A DNA stretch of 64,000 nt from Streptomyces sp. 2131.1 (lineage in GTDB: Bacteria; Actinomycetota; Actinomycetes; Streptomycetales; Streptomycetaceae), in NCBI RefSeq assembly GCF_900105515.1, contig NZ_FNSY01000001.1:4154001-4218000 (forward strand), given 5' to 3'. The notes under the pieces are model-generated. The model was not told the DNA's origin, searched no databases, and saw only the letters and a program-made list of their open reading frames with translations. Below are positions 52,864 through 60,287 of the stretch, one piece after another; the stretch's first letter is position 1, and every line of letters begins with the position of its first letter. A program made the translations under genes and the position numbers.

Positions 52864-53466
52864 ATGGCAGAGTCGGTACGCATGATCGATGACGCGGCGA
52901 AAGACCGTCTCCACCACACCATGCGCAACGCGCGCGAAGCCGTGGTCTGGAAGCTCGACGGGCTCGGGGAGTACGACATCCGGCGGCCGTTGACCTGGAC
53001 CGGGACCAATCTGCTGGGGCTCGTCAAGCACCTGTCGTTCTGGGAGGCCCGGTACTTCGGGGACGTCTTCGGGCGGCCGTTCCCCGAGCCGCTTCCCCGG
53101 TGGGACGACAACGAACCGGGCAGCCGGGACATGTGGGCCACCGAGGGTGAGACCCGGGACGAGATCGTCGGCCTGTACCGACGGGTGTGGGCGCACACGG
53201 ACGCGACGATCGCCGCGCTGCCGCTCGACGCGCCCGGCCGGGTGGAGTGGTGGCGTCAGCCCGAGGTGCGGCTGTTCGACGTCATGGTGCACATGCACGG
53301 CGAGACCGCCCGCCACGCGGGCCACGCCGACATCCTCCGCGAGCAGCTCGATCACGCGACGGGCACGGTGGCCGCGTACGCCCGGCCGCAGCAGGGCACG
53401 GCGTACTGGGAGGCGCACCGCGCGAAGGTCGAACGCGCGGCGAGGGCCGCCGCGGGGAACGCGTAA
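52864..53466 (+). CDS. DinB-like (DUF664) protein
   Basis: The 200-residue protein shows the DinB four-helix pattern. It has LTWTGTNLLGLVKHLSFWE (about 41-59) with one metal His, and VMVHMHGETARHAGHADILRE (about 141-161) with the other histidines. Family members bind a metal and often use mycothiol or bacillithiol as cofactor. ATG 52864 is the usual start; a GTG directly precedes it. The substrate is unknown. Confidence 0.88.
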   Translation: MAESVRMIDDAAKDRLHHTMRNAREAVVWKLDGLGEYDIRRPLTWTGTNLLGLVKHLSFWEARYFGDVFGRPFPEPLPRWDDNEPGSRDMWATEGETRDEIVGLYRRVWAHTDATIAALPLDAPGRVEWWRQPEVRLFDVMVHMHGETARHAGHADILREQLDHATGTVAAYARPQQGTAYWEAHRAKVERAARAAAGNA

Positions 53467-53546
53467 CGGGCAGTACGGACCCGAGAGGCAGCGCCGGCCT
53501 CGTAATCGGGTTGCGCGACAGGCCGTGCCCCGCCGAGGATCCACCC

Positions 53547-53654
53547 ATGACCACGACCATTGTTTCGGTGCTGCCGCTGCCCTCGTCCCCTGCCGCGGGG
53601 CGGGGCCAGCAGCAGCCCGGCCGTCCGTGGAGGTCGGCTCCGCACCGCGCGTGA
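53547..53654 (+). CDS. Possible 35-residue leader overlapping the LysE gene
   Basis: ATG 53547 (GAGGAT upstream) opens a 35-codon frame that ends with TGA overlapping GTG 53651 of the exporter as GTGA. The peptide starts TTTIVSVLPLPSSP and then is Pro/Gln/Arg-rich. Overlap and ribosome site suggest translational coupling; the sequence itself looks unconserved. Confidence 0.35.
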   Translation: MTTTIVSVLPLPSSPAAGRGQQQPGRPWRSAPHRA

Positions 53655-54280
53655 GCGCGGCCTTGGTCGCGGGGGTCCTGGCGGGGTATGGCATCGCCAT
53701 GCCCGTGGGAGCGGTCGCGACGTATCTCGTGGCCCTCACCGCGCGGACGTCGTTGAGAGTCGGAACGTGTGCCGCTCTGGGAGTCGCGACCGCTGACGGC
53801 CTGTACGCGCTCGTCGCCGTGATCGGAGGCTCGGCGCTCGCGCCCGCCATCCAGCCGATCACGCTGCCTCTGCACTGGGCCTCGGCCGTGGTGCTCGTGG
53901 CGCTGGCGGGCCGGAGCGCTGTGACGGCCGTCGTCCAGTACCGCGGGCGGGAGGTCACGGACCGGGGTGACCGGAGGCCGATGAGTCCGGTGCGAGCGTA
54001 CGCGGAGTTGCTGGGCATCACGATGCTGAACCCGATCACCGTGATCTACTTCGCGGCGCTGGTGCTCGCCGGTCAGGGCACCACCGCCCCGGACCACTGG
54101 AGCGAGGCCGTATTCGTCCTCGCGGCCTTCGCGGCCTCCGCCAGTTGGCAACTGCTGCTCGCCGCGGGCGGAGCCCTGCTGGGCCGGGTCCTGACGGGGC
54201 CTCACGGCCGTCTGGTCACCTCTCTGGTGTCCAGCGCCGTGATCGTCGGGCTTGCCGCCCACCTACTGGTCGCCCAGTGA
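53651..54280 (+). CDS. LysE family exporter
   Basis: The 209-residue protein has about six helices and the LysE/RhtB signature GYGIAMPVGAVATYLV near the start and TMLNPITVIYFAAL in the middle (about 120-133). Such exporters remove amino acids or similar small molecules. GTG 53651 has no good ribosome site of its own and may be coupled to the short upstream frame; GTG 53627 would add 8 residues. Confidence 0.87.
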   Translation: MSAALVAGVLAGYGIAMPVGAVATYLVALTARTSLRVGTCAALGVATADGLYALVAVIGGSALAPAIQPITLPLHWASAVVLVALAGRSAVTAVVQYRGREVTDRGDRRPMSPVRAYAELLGITMLNPITVIYFAALVLAGQGTTAPDHWSEAVFVLAAFAASASWQLLLAAGGALLGRVLTGPHGRLVTSLVSSAVIVGLAAHLLVAQ

Positions 54281-54327
54281 CGGCCGACGGGGATCCGGGC
54301 AAAGAGGCCGAACGGAGCCGCGCGGCC

Positions 54328-55260
54328 TCACTCGGCATGAGAGGCCCGCCTGCGCAGCGCCCTCACCTCCCGGTCCGCCTCCCAGGCGTCCGCCACCGGG
54401 CCCAGGTGGCCGAGCTTGTCCGGGTTGATGACCGAGCGGACCGTCTGGATCCGCCCGTCCAGCACGTCCAGGGACAGGATGTGGAGCACGGAGCCGTCGC
54501 GCACCCGGAACACCGCGCCCGGGCGGCCGTTGACCTCGCGGGGTTCGCAGGTGATGCCCGCCTGGGCCATGAGGGGGTAGACCGTGGCGAGCAGCCGGGC
54601 CGCGTTGTCCGCGCCGACGACGGTCCTGGCGAGCTGCGGGGCCTTGCCGCCGCCGTCCCCGACGAGCTGGACGTCGGCGGAGAGCAGGCTCCGCAGCCCG
54701 TCCACGTCGCCCCGGGACAGCGCGTCGAAGAACCGGCCCGCCAGTTCCCGCTGTTCGGCGCGGTCCGCCTCGAACCGGGGCCGCCCCTCGTGCATGTGGC
54801 GGCGCGCCCGTACGAGCAGCTGCCGGCACGCCGCCTCGGAGCGGCCCACCGCCGCCGCGATGTCGTCGAAACCGAAGGCGAAGACCTCCCGCAGCACGAA
54901 CACGGACCGCTCCAGCGGGCTGAGCCGTTCCAGGAGGAGCAGCGAGGCCATCGACACCGAGTCCGCCAGCTCGGCGGCACGCGCCGGGTCGGCGTACGGG
55001 TCGTCGAGCAGCGGCTCCGGCAGCCACGTCCCCACGTACGCCTCCCGGCGCACCCGGGCCGACCGCAGCACGTCGATCGCGATCCGGGTCACGGCGGCGG
55101 ACAGGAACGCCTTCACCGACTCCGGCCGGGTGGCCGAGGCGTCGTAACGGAGCCACGTCTCCTGCACGGCGTCCTCCGCCTCCGCGACGCTGCCCAGGAT
55201 GCGGTACGCGATCGAGAACAGCAGTGCCCGCAGCTCCTCGAACTCCTCGGCCTTGCCCAC
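54328..55260 (-). CDS. sigJ: ECF41-type sigma factor (SigJ-like)
   Basis: The 310-residue protein has ECF regions 2 (LLFSIAYRILGSVAEAEDAVQ, about 13-33, in part) and 4 (FDDIAAAVGRSEAACRQLL). A SnoaL-like C-terminal domain follows. Three hallmarks of group ECF41 are present: WLPEP in the linker (79-83), DGGGK (202-206) and NPDKL near the end (279-283). These sigma factors lack an anti-sigma; the C-domain itself controls activity. It lies 28 bases after the carboxymuconolactone decarboxylase gene in one operon behind an ECF41-type promoter. Confidence 0.93.
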   Translation of the reverse strand: MGKAEEFEELRALLFSIAYRILGSVAEAEDAVQETWLRYDASATRPESVKAFLSAAVTRIAIDVLRSARVRREAYVGTWLPEPLLDDPYADPARAAELADSVSMASLLLLERLSPLERSVFVLREVFAFGFDDIAAAVGRSEAACRQLLVRARRHMHEGRPRFEADRAEQRELAGRFFDALSRGDVDGLRSLLSADVQLVGDGGGKAPQLARTVVGADNAARLLATVYPLMAQAGITCEPREVNGRPGAVFRVRDGSVLHILSLDVLDGRIQTVRSVINPDKLGHLGPVADAWEADREVRALRRRASHAE

Positions 55261-55288
55261 GCTGGTTCCTCTCCCTCGCTGCTTCCGC

Positions 55289-55762
55289 TCAGTGGAACTG
55301 TCCGGGCTCGTAGTCGCCCGCCGGCTGCTGCGTGATGATGTTCAGCCGGTTCACCGCGTTCATGAACGAGACCAGCATGACGAGCGCGGTCAGCTGCTCC
55401 TCGTCGTAGAACTTGGCGGCGTACGCCCAGGTGTCGTCGTCGACCCCGGTCCCCGCGTCGGCGGTACGCGTGCCCTGCTCGGCAAGCGCGAGGGCGGCGC
55501 GTTCGGCGTCGCTGAACACGGTGGCCTCTCGCCAGGCCACGACGAGATTCAGCCGCACCGCGCTCTCCCCGGCCGCGGCGGCGTCCTTGGTGTGCATGTC
55601 GATGCAGGCCGCGCAGCCGTTGATCTGGCTGACGCGCAGCGCGACGAGCTCCTGCGTCGTGGCGGGCAGCGGCAGCGCCTTCACCTCCCGGCCGCACGCC
55701 ATGAAGTACTTCAGTGCTTTGCCGACGGCGGGGTTGGTGAAGTAGTCGAGGCGTGCGTTCAC
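55289..55762 (-). CDS. Carboxymuconolactone decarboxylase family protein (AhpD-like)
   Basis: The 157-residue protein has the AhpD-type redox motif CAACIDMH (about 48-55), preceded by LVALRVSQING. It starts with ARLDYFTNPAVGKAL. Members of this family are the typical partner genes of ECF41 sigma factors. GTG 55762 has GAGGAG 6 bases upstream. The activity may be peroxide or alkyl hydroperoxide reduction, judged by the CxxC motif. Confidence 0.92.
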   Translation of the reverse strand: MNARLDYFTNPAVGKALKYFMACGREVKALPLPATTQELVALRVSQINGCAACIDMHTKDAAAAGESAVRLNLVVAWREATVFSDAERAALALAEQGTRTADAGTGVDDDTWAYAAKFYDEEQLTALVMLVSFMNAVNRLNIITQQPAGDYEPGQFH

Positions 55763-55803
55763 GGTGTGCTCCTCGGTGCTCGTGCGGATGTGTTCGTACC
55801 CGG

Positions 55804-55830
55804 GACGAGACAGCGGGCGCGGCTGTGACA
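55804..55830 (-). promoter_or_regulatory. ECF41-type promoter of the CMD-sigJ operon
   Basis: Read on the minus strand, TGTCACA (55830-55824), exactly 16 bases, then CGTC (55807-55804). This is the published ECF41 target motif as I know it. It lies about 40 bases before the decarboxylase start, so the sigma factor should drive its own operon. Confidence 0.85.
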
Positions 55831-55863
55831 CGGGGGCGCATCGTGTGACGCAGGTCTCCTCGG

Positions 55864-56109
55864 CTACGCCGTCCGTACGCGTACGGCCTCGGCGGCCCAG
55901 TCGAGCGCGGGCGCCAGGCTCTCCGGGGCGGGCCAGCCGTTGATGACCGCGAGCAGCTGGACGTATCGGTCGCGGCGCGGGTCGTTGAACCGCTGGAGCC
56001 GGGGGATGAACCCGTCGGTGCGGCCGTGTTCGGCCGTGATGGCCGCGACGACGGAGTCCGCGTCGGGCGAAGAGCTGGACGAGGACGACGAGGAGTGAGC
56101 CTCCCGCCC
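55864..56109 (-). pseudogene. Start-less open frame with Ser run (gene remnant or unusual start)
   Basis: Between the tricorn gene and the decarboxylase promoter a frame ends at 55864 and encodes a run of nine Ser, then DSVVAAITAEHGRTDGFI, RLQRFNDPRRDRY and VQLLAVINGWPAPESL. It looks like real protein sequence with normal codon use. But no ATG, GTG, TTG or CTG occurs between the tricorn stop and the conserved part. It may be a decayed gene, a C-terminal domain that lost its N-terminus, or a gene starting inside the tricorn frame. I do not recognise the family. Confidence 0.4.
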
Positions 56110-59100
56110 TACCTCGGCGGCAGCGGCGGCCTCCTCAGGTCCGGGGCCGTGTCGTACGTCGGCGGGGTCGCCGGGGGACGGGCCGCCAGGAGGTCCAGGG
56201 CGGTGCGGACCGCGTCGTCCAGGACCGCGTAGCGCCCCTCCGCCCAGTCGAGCGGGGTGCGAAGCGCCTCCAGGTCCGGTTCGACGCCGTGGTTCTCGAC
56301 GGACCAGCCGTACGTGTCGAACCAGGCCGCGTTCATCGGCACCGTGATCACCGTGCCGTCGCCGAGGCGGTGGCGGCCGGTCATGCCGACGACGCCGCCC
56401 CAGGTGCGCTGGCCGACGACCGGGCCCAGCTTCAGCAGCCGGAACGCGGCGGTGATCATGTCGCCGTCGGAGGAGGTCGCCTCGTCGGCCAGGGCGACGA
56501 CCGGGCCGCGGGGGGCGTTGGAGGCGTACGAGACGGGCTGGGCGTTGCGGGTGAGGTCCCAGCCCAGGATCGTGCGGGTGAGCTTCTCCACGACCAGCTC
56601 GCTGATGTGGCCGCCGGCGTTGCCGCGTACGTCCACGATCAGGGCGGGGCGCGAGACCTCCATGCGCAGGTCCCGGTTGAACTGGGCCCAGCCGGAGCCG
56701 CCCATGTCGGGGATGTGGAGGTAGCCGCACCGCCCGCCGCTCAGTTCCCGGACGACCTCGCGGCGCTTGGCGACCCAGTCCTGGTAGCGCAGGGGGCGTT
56801 CGTCGACGAGGGGGACGATCGCGATGCGGCGCGGGCGGCCCTCGCCCTCCGCCGGGCGGAACGTCAGCTCGACGGTCGTGCCGCCCGCCGCCGCGAGCAG
56901 CGGGTACGGGCCGGTGACCGGGTCGACCGGACGGCCGTCGACGTGGGTCAGCACCGCGCCCTCGCGGATGCCCGTACCGGCAAGCGGAGAGCGGGCCTTG
57001 GAGTCCGACGAGTCGCCGGGCAGGATGCGCAGCAGGGTCCAGTCTCCGTCCCGGCACGCGAAGTTGGCGCCGAGCAGGCCGATCGCGCGCTGGTAGTGCG
57101 GCGGGCCCTCGTTGCGGCGCGCGGGCGACACGTACGCGTGCGAGGTGCCCAGCTCGCCCACTACCTCGCGCAGCAGGTCCGCGAACTCGTCGGGTGTGGC
57201 GACGCGTTCGACGAGGGGGCGGTACTGGGCCAGGACCGCCGGCCAGTCGATGCCGCACATGTCCGGCTCCCAGAAGTAGGAGCGGATGATGCGGCCCGCC
57301 TCGTCGTACGCGCCCCGCCACTCCGCCGGCGGGTCCACCTCGTGCAGGATGCGGCGCAGGTCGAGGTAGACCGTGGAGTCGTTGTCGCCGGGCTCCGTGG
57401 CGGGGACCGCGCGCAGTTCGCCGTCGTCCATGACGACGAGCCGGGAGGCGTCGCCGCTGACCTCGAACCAGTCGAGGTGGCCGACGAGTTCGGTCTTCTT
57501 CGCCTTGGCGATGCTGAAGTGCTCCAGGGTCGGCCGGCCCGACATGTCCGCCGGGTTGGCGAAGGTCTCACCGAGCGCCCCGGAGATCGGCCAGCGCAGC
57601 CACACCAGACCCCCGCCGGACACGGGCGCCAGCGCGGAGTACTTGGACGCGGAGACCGGGAACGGCGTGACCCGGCTCTGCAGGCCCTCGAACTCGACGG
57701 TGACCGTCGACCCCTCCGTCATCCCCGCCTCGGCCGTGTCGACCGGGTCCAGGCCGCCCGCCGCGGGCCGCCCGTCGGGGAGCAGCGCGAAGGGGGACGG
57801 GGTCGCCGAGGAGAGCGGCACCAGGTAGGGGCGGCAGCCGAGCGGGAAGGACAGGTCGCCGGTGTGGACGTCGTACACCGGGTCGAAGCCGCGCCAGGAC
57901 AGGAACGCCAGATAGCGGCCGTCGCCCGTGAAGACCGGGTTCTCGTCCTCGAAGCGGCCATTGGTGACGTCCACGACCGCCGGCTCGCCCGGTCCGCCGA
58001 TCCGGGCCAGCTTGATCTTGCGCAGGGAGCGGCCGATGCCCGGGTGCGACCAGGTCAGCCAGGCGCCGTCGGGGGAGAACGCCAGGTCGCGGACCGGCCC
58101 GTTGACCGAGCGGATCAGCTCGACCGGCTCGCCGGTGGCCGTCTCCTCGTCGGTGTCCAGGAGCAGCAGGCGCCCGTCGTGCGAGGCGATGGCGAGGCGT
58201 TCGCCGTCCGGGTCGGAGACCATCTCCTGGACCCGGCCGATCAGGCCCGAGGCGAGCCGGCGCGTGGGGCGGTCGCCGCTGGCGCGCGGCAGCTGGGCGA
58301 TCTCGACCGCGTCCTCGCCCTCCGCGTCGGTGACGTAGGCGACCTGGCCCCCGCTGCCCAGCATCTCCGGCAGCCGCACCCGTACGCCCGGGGTGTCCGA
58401 GATGGTGCGGGCGGGCCCGTCGCGGTGCGTGAGCCAGTACAGGCTGCCGCGTACCGACACGGCGCTCGCCCGGCCCGTCTCGTCCACGGACAGCGCGTCC
58501 ACGTTGCTCGACGCCGGGACCTGGTACGTACGCCGTCCGGAGCGCGGGCCGCCGAGCCGGACCTCCAGCTTGCGGGGTACGGCGTCCGGGGTCTCCAGGT
58601 CGTCCACGAGCCACAGCTCGCCCGCGCACTGGTAGACGACCCGGCGCCCGTCGCTCGCCGCGTGCCGGGCGTAGAACGCGTCGTGGTCGGTGTGCCGCCG
58701 CAGGTCCGTGCCGTCGGGGCGGCAGGAGTAGAGGTTGCCGACGCCCTCGTGGTCGGAGAGGAACGCGATCCGGCCGCCGACGAACATCGGGGTGTCGAGG
58801 TGCCCGCCGATGTCCGGGAGCAGCCGCTCGCCGTGCAGCCACAGCCGGCCCGTGGCCCCGCCCCGGTAGCGCTTCCAGGCGGCCGGTTCGTGCGGCGGGG
58901 TGCCGGTGAGCAGCAGGGTGCGGCGCTCGCCGTCGATGTCGGCGACCGCGATGTCGGAGACCGGGCCCCAGGGGAGCTTGCCGCCGGGGCTGCCGTCGGT
59001 GGGGACGCTGTAGGCCCAGGAGAAGTAGGAGAACGGCTGGTTGTGCGAGGAGACGGCGAGGATCTGCGCCGCGTCACCGGGGTCGGGCGTCCAGCCGCAG

Positions 59101-59393
59101 ACCCGGGTGTCGGTGGAGCCCCAGTAGGTGAGCCGGCGGGACGGTCCGCCGGCGACCGGGGCGAGGTGGATCTCGGGGTCGAGGCTGCGCCAGGACGTGT
59201 ACGCGATCCGGGTGCCGTCGGGCGAGAACCGCGGATGGCCCACTCTGGTGCGGTCGGCGGTGACCCGCCAGGCCCGTCCGGGGCGCTCGCCCCCGGCGGC
59301 GAGCGGGGCGACCCAGAGATCGTCCTCGGCCGCGAAGCAGAGCAGATCCTCGTGAAGGTGCGGGAACCGGAGATACGAGACGTCGTCACTCAC
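56109..59393 (-). CDS. Tricorn-type protease (S41 family)
   Basis: The 1094-residue protein has two beta-propellers. The first (about 15-310) and second (about 315-640) show WD-like repeats such as HPRFSPDGTRIAYTSWRS and DLAFSPDGAWLTWSHPG. A helical bundle, a PDZ domain (about 785-850: LAGTGIREGAVLTHVDGRPV) and a C-terminal S41 core follow. The catalytic Ser region is DEATSSDGDMI (about 985), with VDVRGNAGGH before it. Tricorn cuts peptides released by the proteasome. GTG 59393 is the start. Confidence 0.94.
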   Translation of the reverse strand: MSDDVSYLRFPHLHEDLLCFAAEDDLWVAPLAAGGERPGRAWRVTADRTRVGHPRFSPDGTRIAYTSWRSLDPEIHLAPVAGGPSRRLTYWGSTDTRVCGWTPDPGDAAQILAVSSHNQPFSYFSWAYSVPTDGSPGGKLPWGPVSDIAVADIDGERRTLLLTGTPPHEPAAWKRYRGGATGRLWLHGERLLPDIGGHLDTPMFVGGRIAFLSDHEGVGNLYSCRPDGTDLRRHTDHDAFYARHAASDGRRVVYQCAGELWLVDDLETPDAVPRKLEVRLGGPRSGRRTYQVPASSNVDALSVDETGRASAVSVRGSLYWLTHRDGPARTISDTPGVRVRLPEMLGSGGQVAYVTDAEGEDAVEIAQLPRASGDRPTRRLASGLIGRVQEMVSDPDGERLAIASHDGRLLLLDTDEETATGEPVELIRSVNGPVRDLAFSPDGAWLTWSHPGIGRSLRKIKLARIGGPGEPAVVDVTNGRFEDENPVFTGDGRYLAFLSWRGFDPVYDVHTGDLSFPLGCRPYLVPLSSATPSPFALLPDGRPAAGGLDPVDTAEAGMTEGSTVTVEFEGLQSRVTPFPVSASKYSALAPVSGGGLVWLRWPISGALGETFANPADMSGRPTLEHFSIAKAKKTELVGHLDWFEVSGDASRLVVMDDGELRAVPATEPGDNDSTVYLDLRRILHEVDPPAEWRGAYDEAGRIIRSYFWEPDMCGIDWPAVLAQYRPLVERVATPDEFADLLREVVGELGTSHAYVSPARRNEGPPHYQRAIGLLGANFACRDGDWTLLRILPGDSSDSKARSPLAGTGIREGAVLTHVDGRPVDPVTGPYPLLAAAGGTTVELTFRPAEGEGRPRRIAIVPLVDERPLRYQDWVAKRREVVRELSGGRCGYLHIPDMGGSGWAQFNRDLRMEVSRPALIVDVRGNAGGHISELVVEKLTRTILGWDLTRNAQPVSYASNAPRGPVVALADEATSSDGDMITAAFRLLKLGPVVGQRTWGGVVGMTGRHRLGDGTVITVPMNAAWFDTYGWSVENHGVEPDLEALRTPLDWAEGRYAVLDDAVRTALDLLAARPPATPPTYDTAPDLRRPPLPPR

Positions 59394-59463
59394 CCCCCAA
59401 TGCTTTCCGCGTGGAGGGGGCCCGGCAACTCAGAGCGGCCGGGCCCTGTGGTGCGGGACACAA

Positions 59464-59483
59464 GCGAAACTGTTCCGTTTCGC
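59464..59483. promoter_or_regulatory. TetR operator, distal copy
   Basis: GCGAAAC, 6 bases, GTTTCGC: a 7-base inverted repeat between the tricorn and TetR genes. It shares the GAAAC/GTTTC half-sites with the second copy at 59511. Confidence 0.6.
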
Positions 59484-59510
59484 TAGGTGGCCGGGGTAGC
59501 GTTCTGCTGT

Positions 59511-59525
59511 ACGAAACAGTTTCGT
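59511..59525. promoter_or_regulatory. TetR operator, proximal copy
   Basis: ACGAAACAGTTTCGT is a perfect 15-base palindrome about the central A, 63 bases before the TetR start. It is the likely autoregulation site of the TetR/MMPL unit. Confidence 0.75.
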
Positions 59526-59588
59526 TCGATTTGCTTATGCGCGGCTTATGCGCGGCAGGCCGGGCCCACGGGAACAGGAGGTCGAACC

Positions 59589-60161
59589 ATGGCACGCACA
59601 CGGCTCACGCCCGAGCGTGAGAGCGAGCTGTACGCCGCCGTGCTCGACCTGCTCCGCGAGGTCGGCTACGACGCCCTGACGATGGACGCCGTCGCCGCGC
59701 GTACGCATTCCAGCAAGGCCACCCTCTACCGCCAGTGGGGGAGCAAGCCGGCGCTCGTCGTCACGGCCCTGCGGCACAACAAACCCGGCACCCTCGGCGA
59801 CGTCGACACCGGCTCGCTGCGCGGTGACTTCCATGCCGTCCTCAGCCGCAGCGACGACTGTCAGATGGAGAAGGACGCCGCGCTGATGCGGGGTCTGAGC
59901 CATGCCGTCCACAACAACCCCGACCTCCTCCAGGCCCTGCGCGAACTGCTCGTCGAACCGGAGATGACCGGTCTCGACACGCTGCTGCGACGGGCCGTGG
60001 ACCGGGGAGAGGTGAGCCCGGACAACCCGGCGCTCAGATACGTACCGCACATGCTGATCGGCGCCTTCGCCACTCGGCAGCTGGTCGAGGACCGCCCCGT
60101 CGACCAGGCATTCCTTCTCGACTACGTCGACTCCGTGATCCTCCCCGCTCTCGGCGTCTGA
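59589..60161 (+). CDS. TetR family regulator of the MMPL exporter
   Basis: The 190-residue protein has a TetR helix-turn-helix (LLREVGYDALTMDAVAART, then SSKATLYRQWGSKPALV, about 18-55) and a C-terminal ligand domain of the TetR_C_11 kind. AGGAGG lies 8 bases before ATG 59589. It is followed 126 bases later by the MMPL gene in the same direction. Two GAAAC/GTTTC operators lie before it, one overlapping its likely promoter. Confidence 0.93.
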   Translation: MARTRLTPERESELYAAVLDLLREVGYDALTMDAVAARTHSSKATLYRQWGSKPALVVTALRHNKPGTLGDVDTGSLRGDFHAVLSRSDDCQMEKDAALMRGLSHAVHNNPDLLQALRELLVEPEMTGLDTLLRRAVDRGEVSPDNPALRYVPHMLIGAFATRQLVEDRPVDQAFLLDYVDSVILPALGV

Positions 60162-60287
60162 CGCTCACCGGTCCCCGCGCTTTCCGCACGGCCCCCTCCC
60201 CAAGCCCCACCTGACACGCCGCTCTCGTCGTCGGGCTGGTTCCTCACGCCCAATTCCACTCAACGACCTGACCGGGAGTACGCCCCC

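Noticed and set aside
56289..59486. 1065-codon plus-strand frame opposite the tricorn gene
   Set aside because: Antisense artefact; the minus strand encodes a full tricorn protease.
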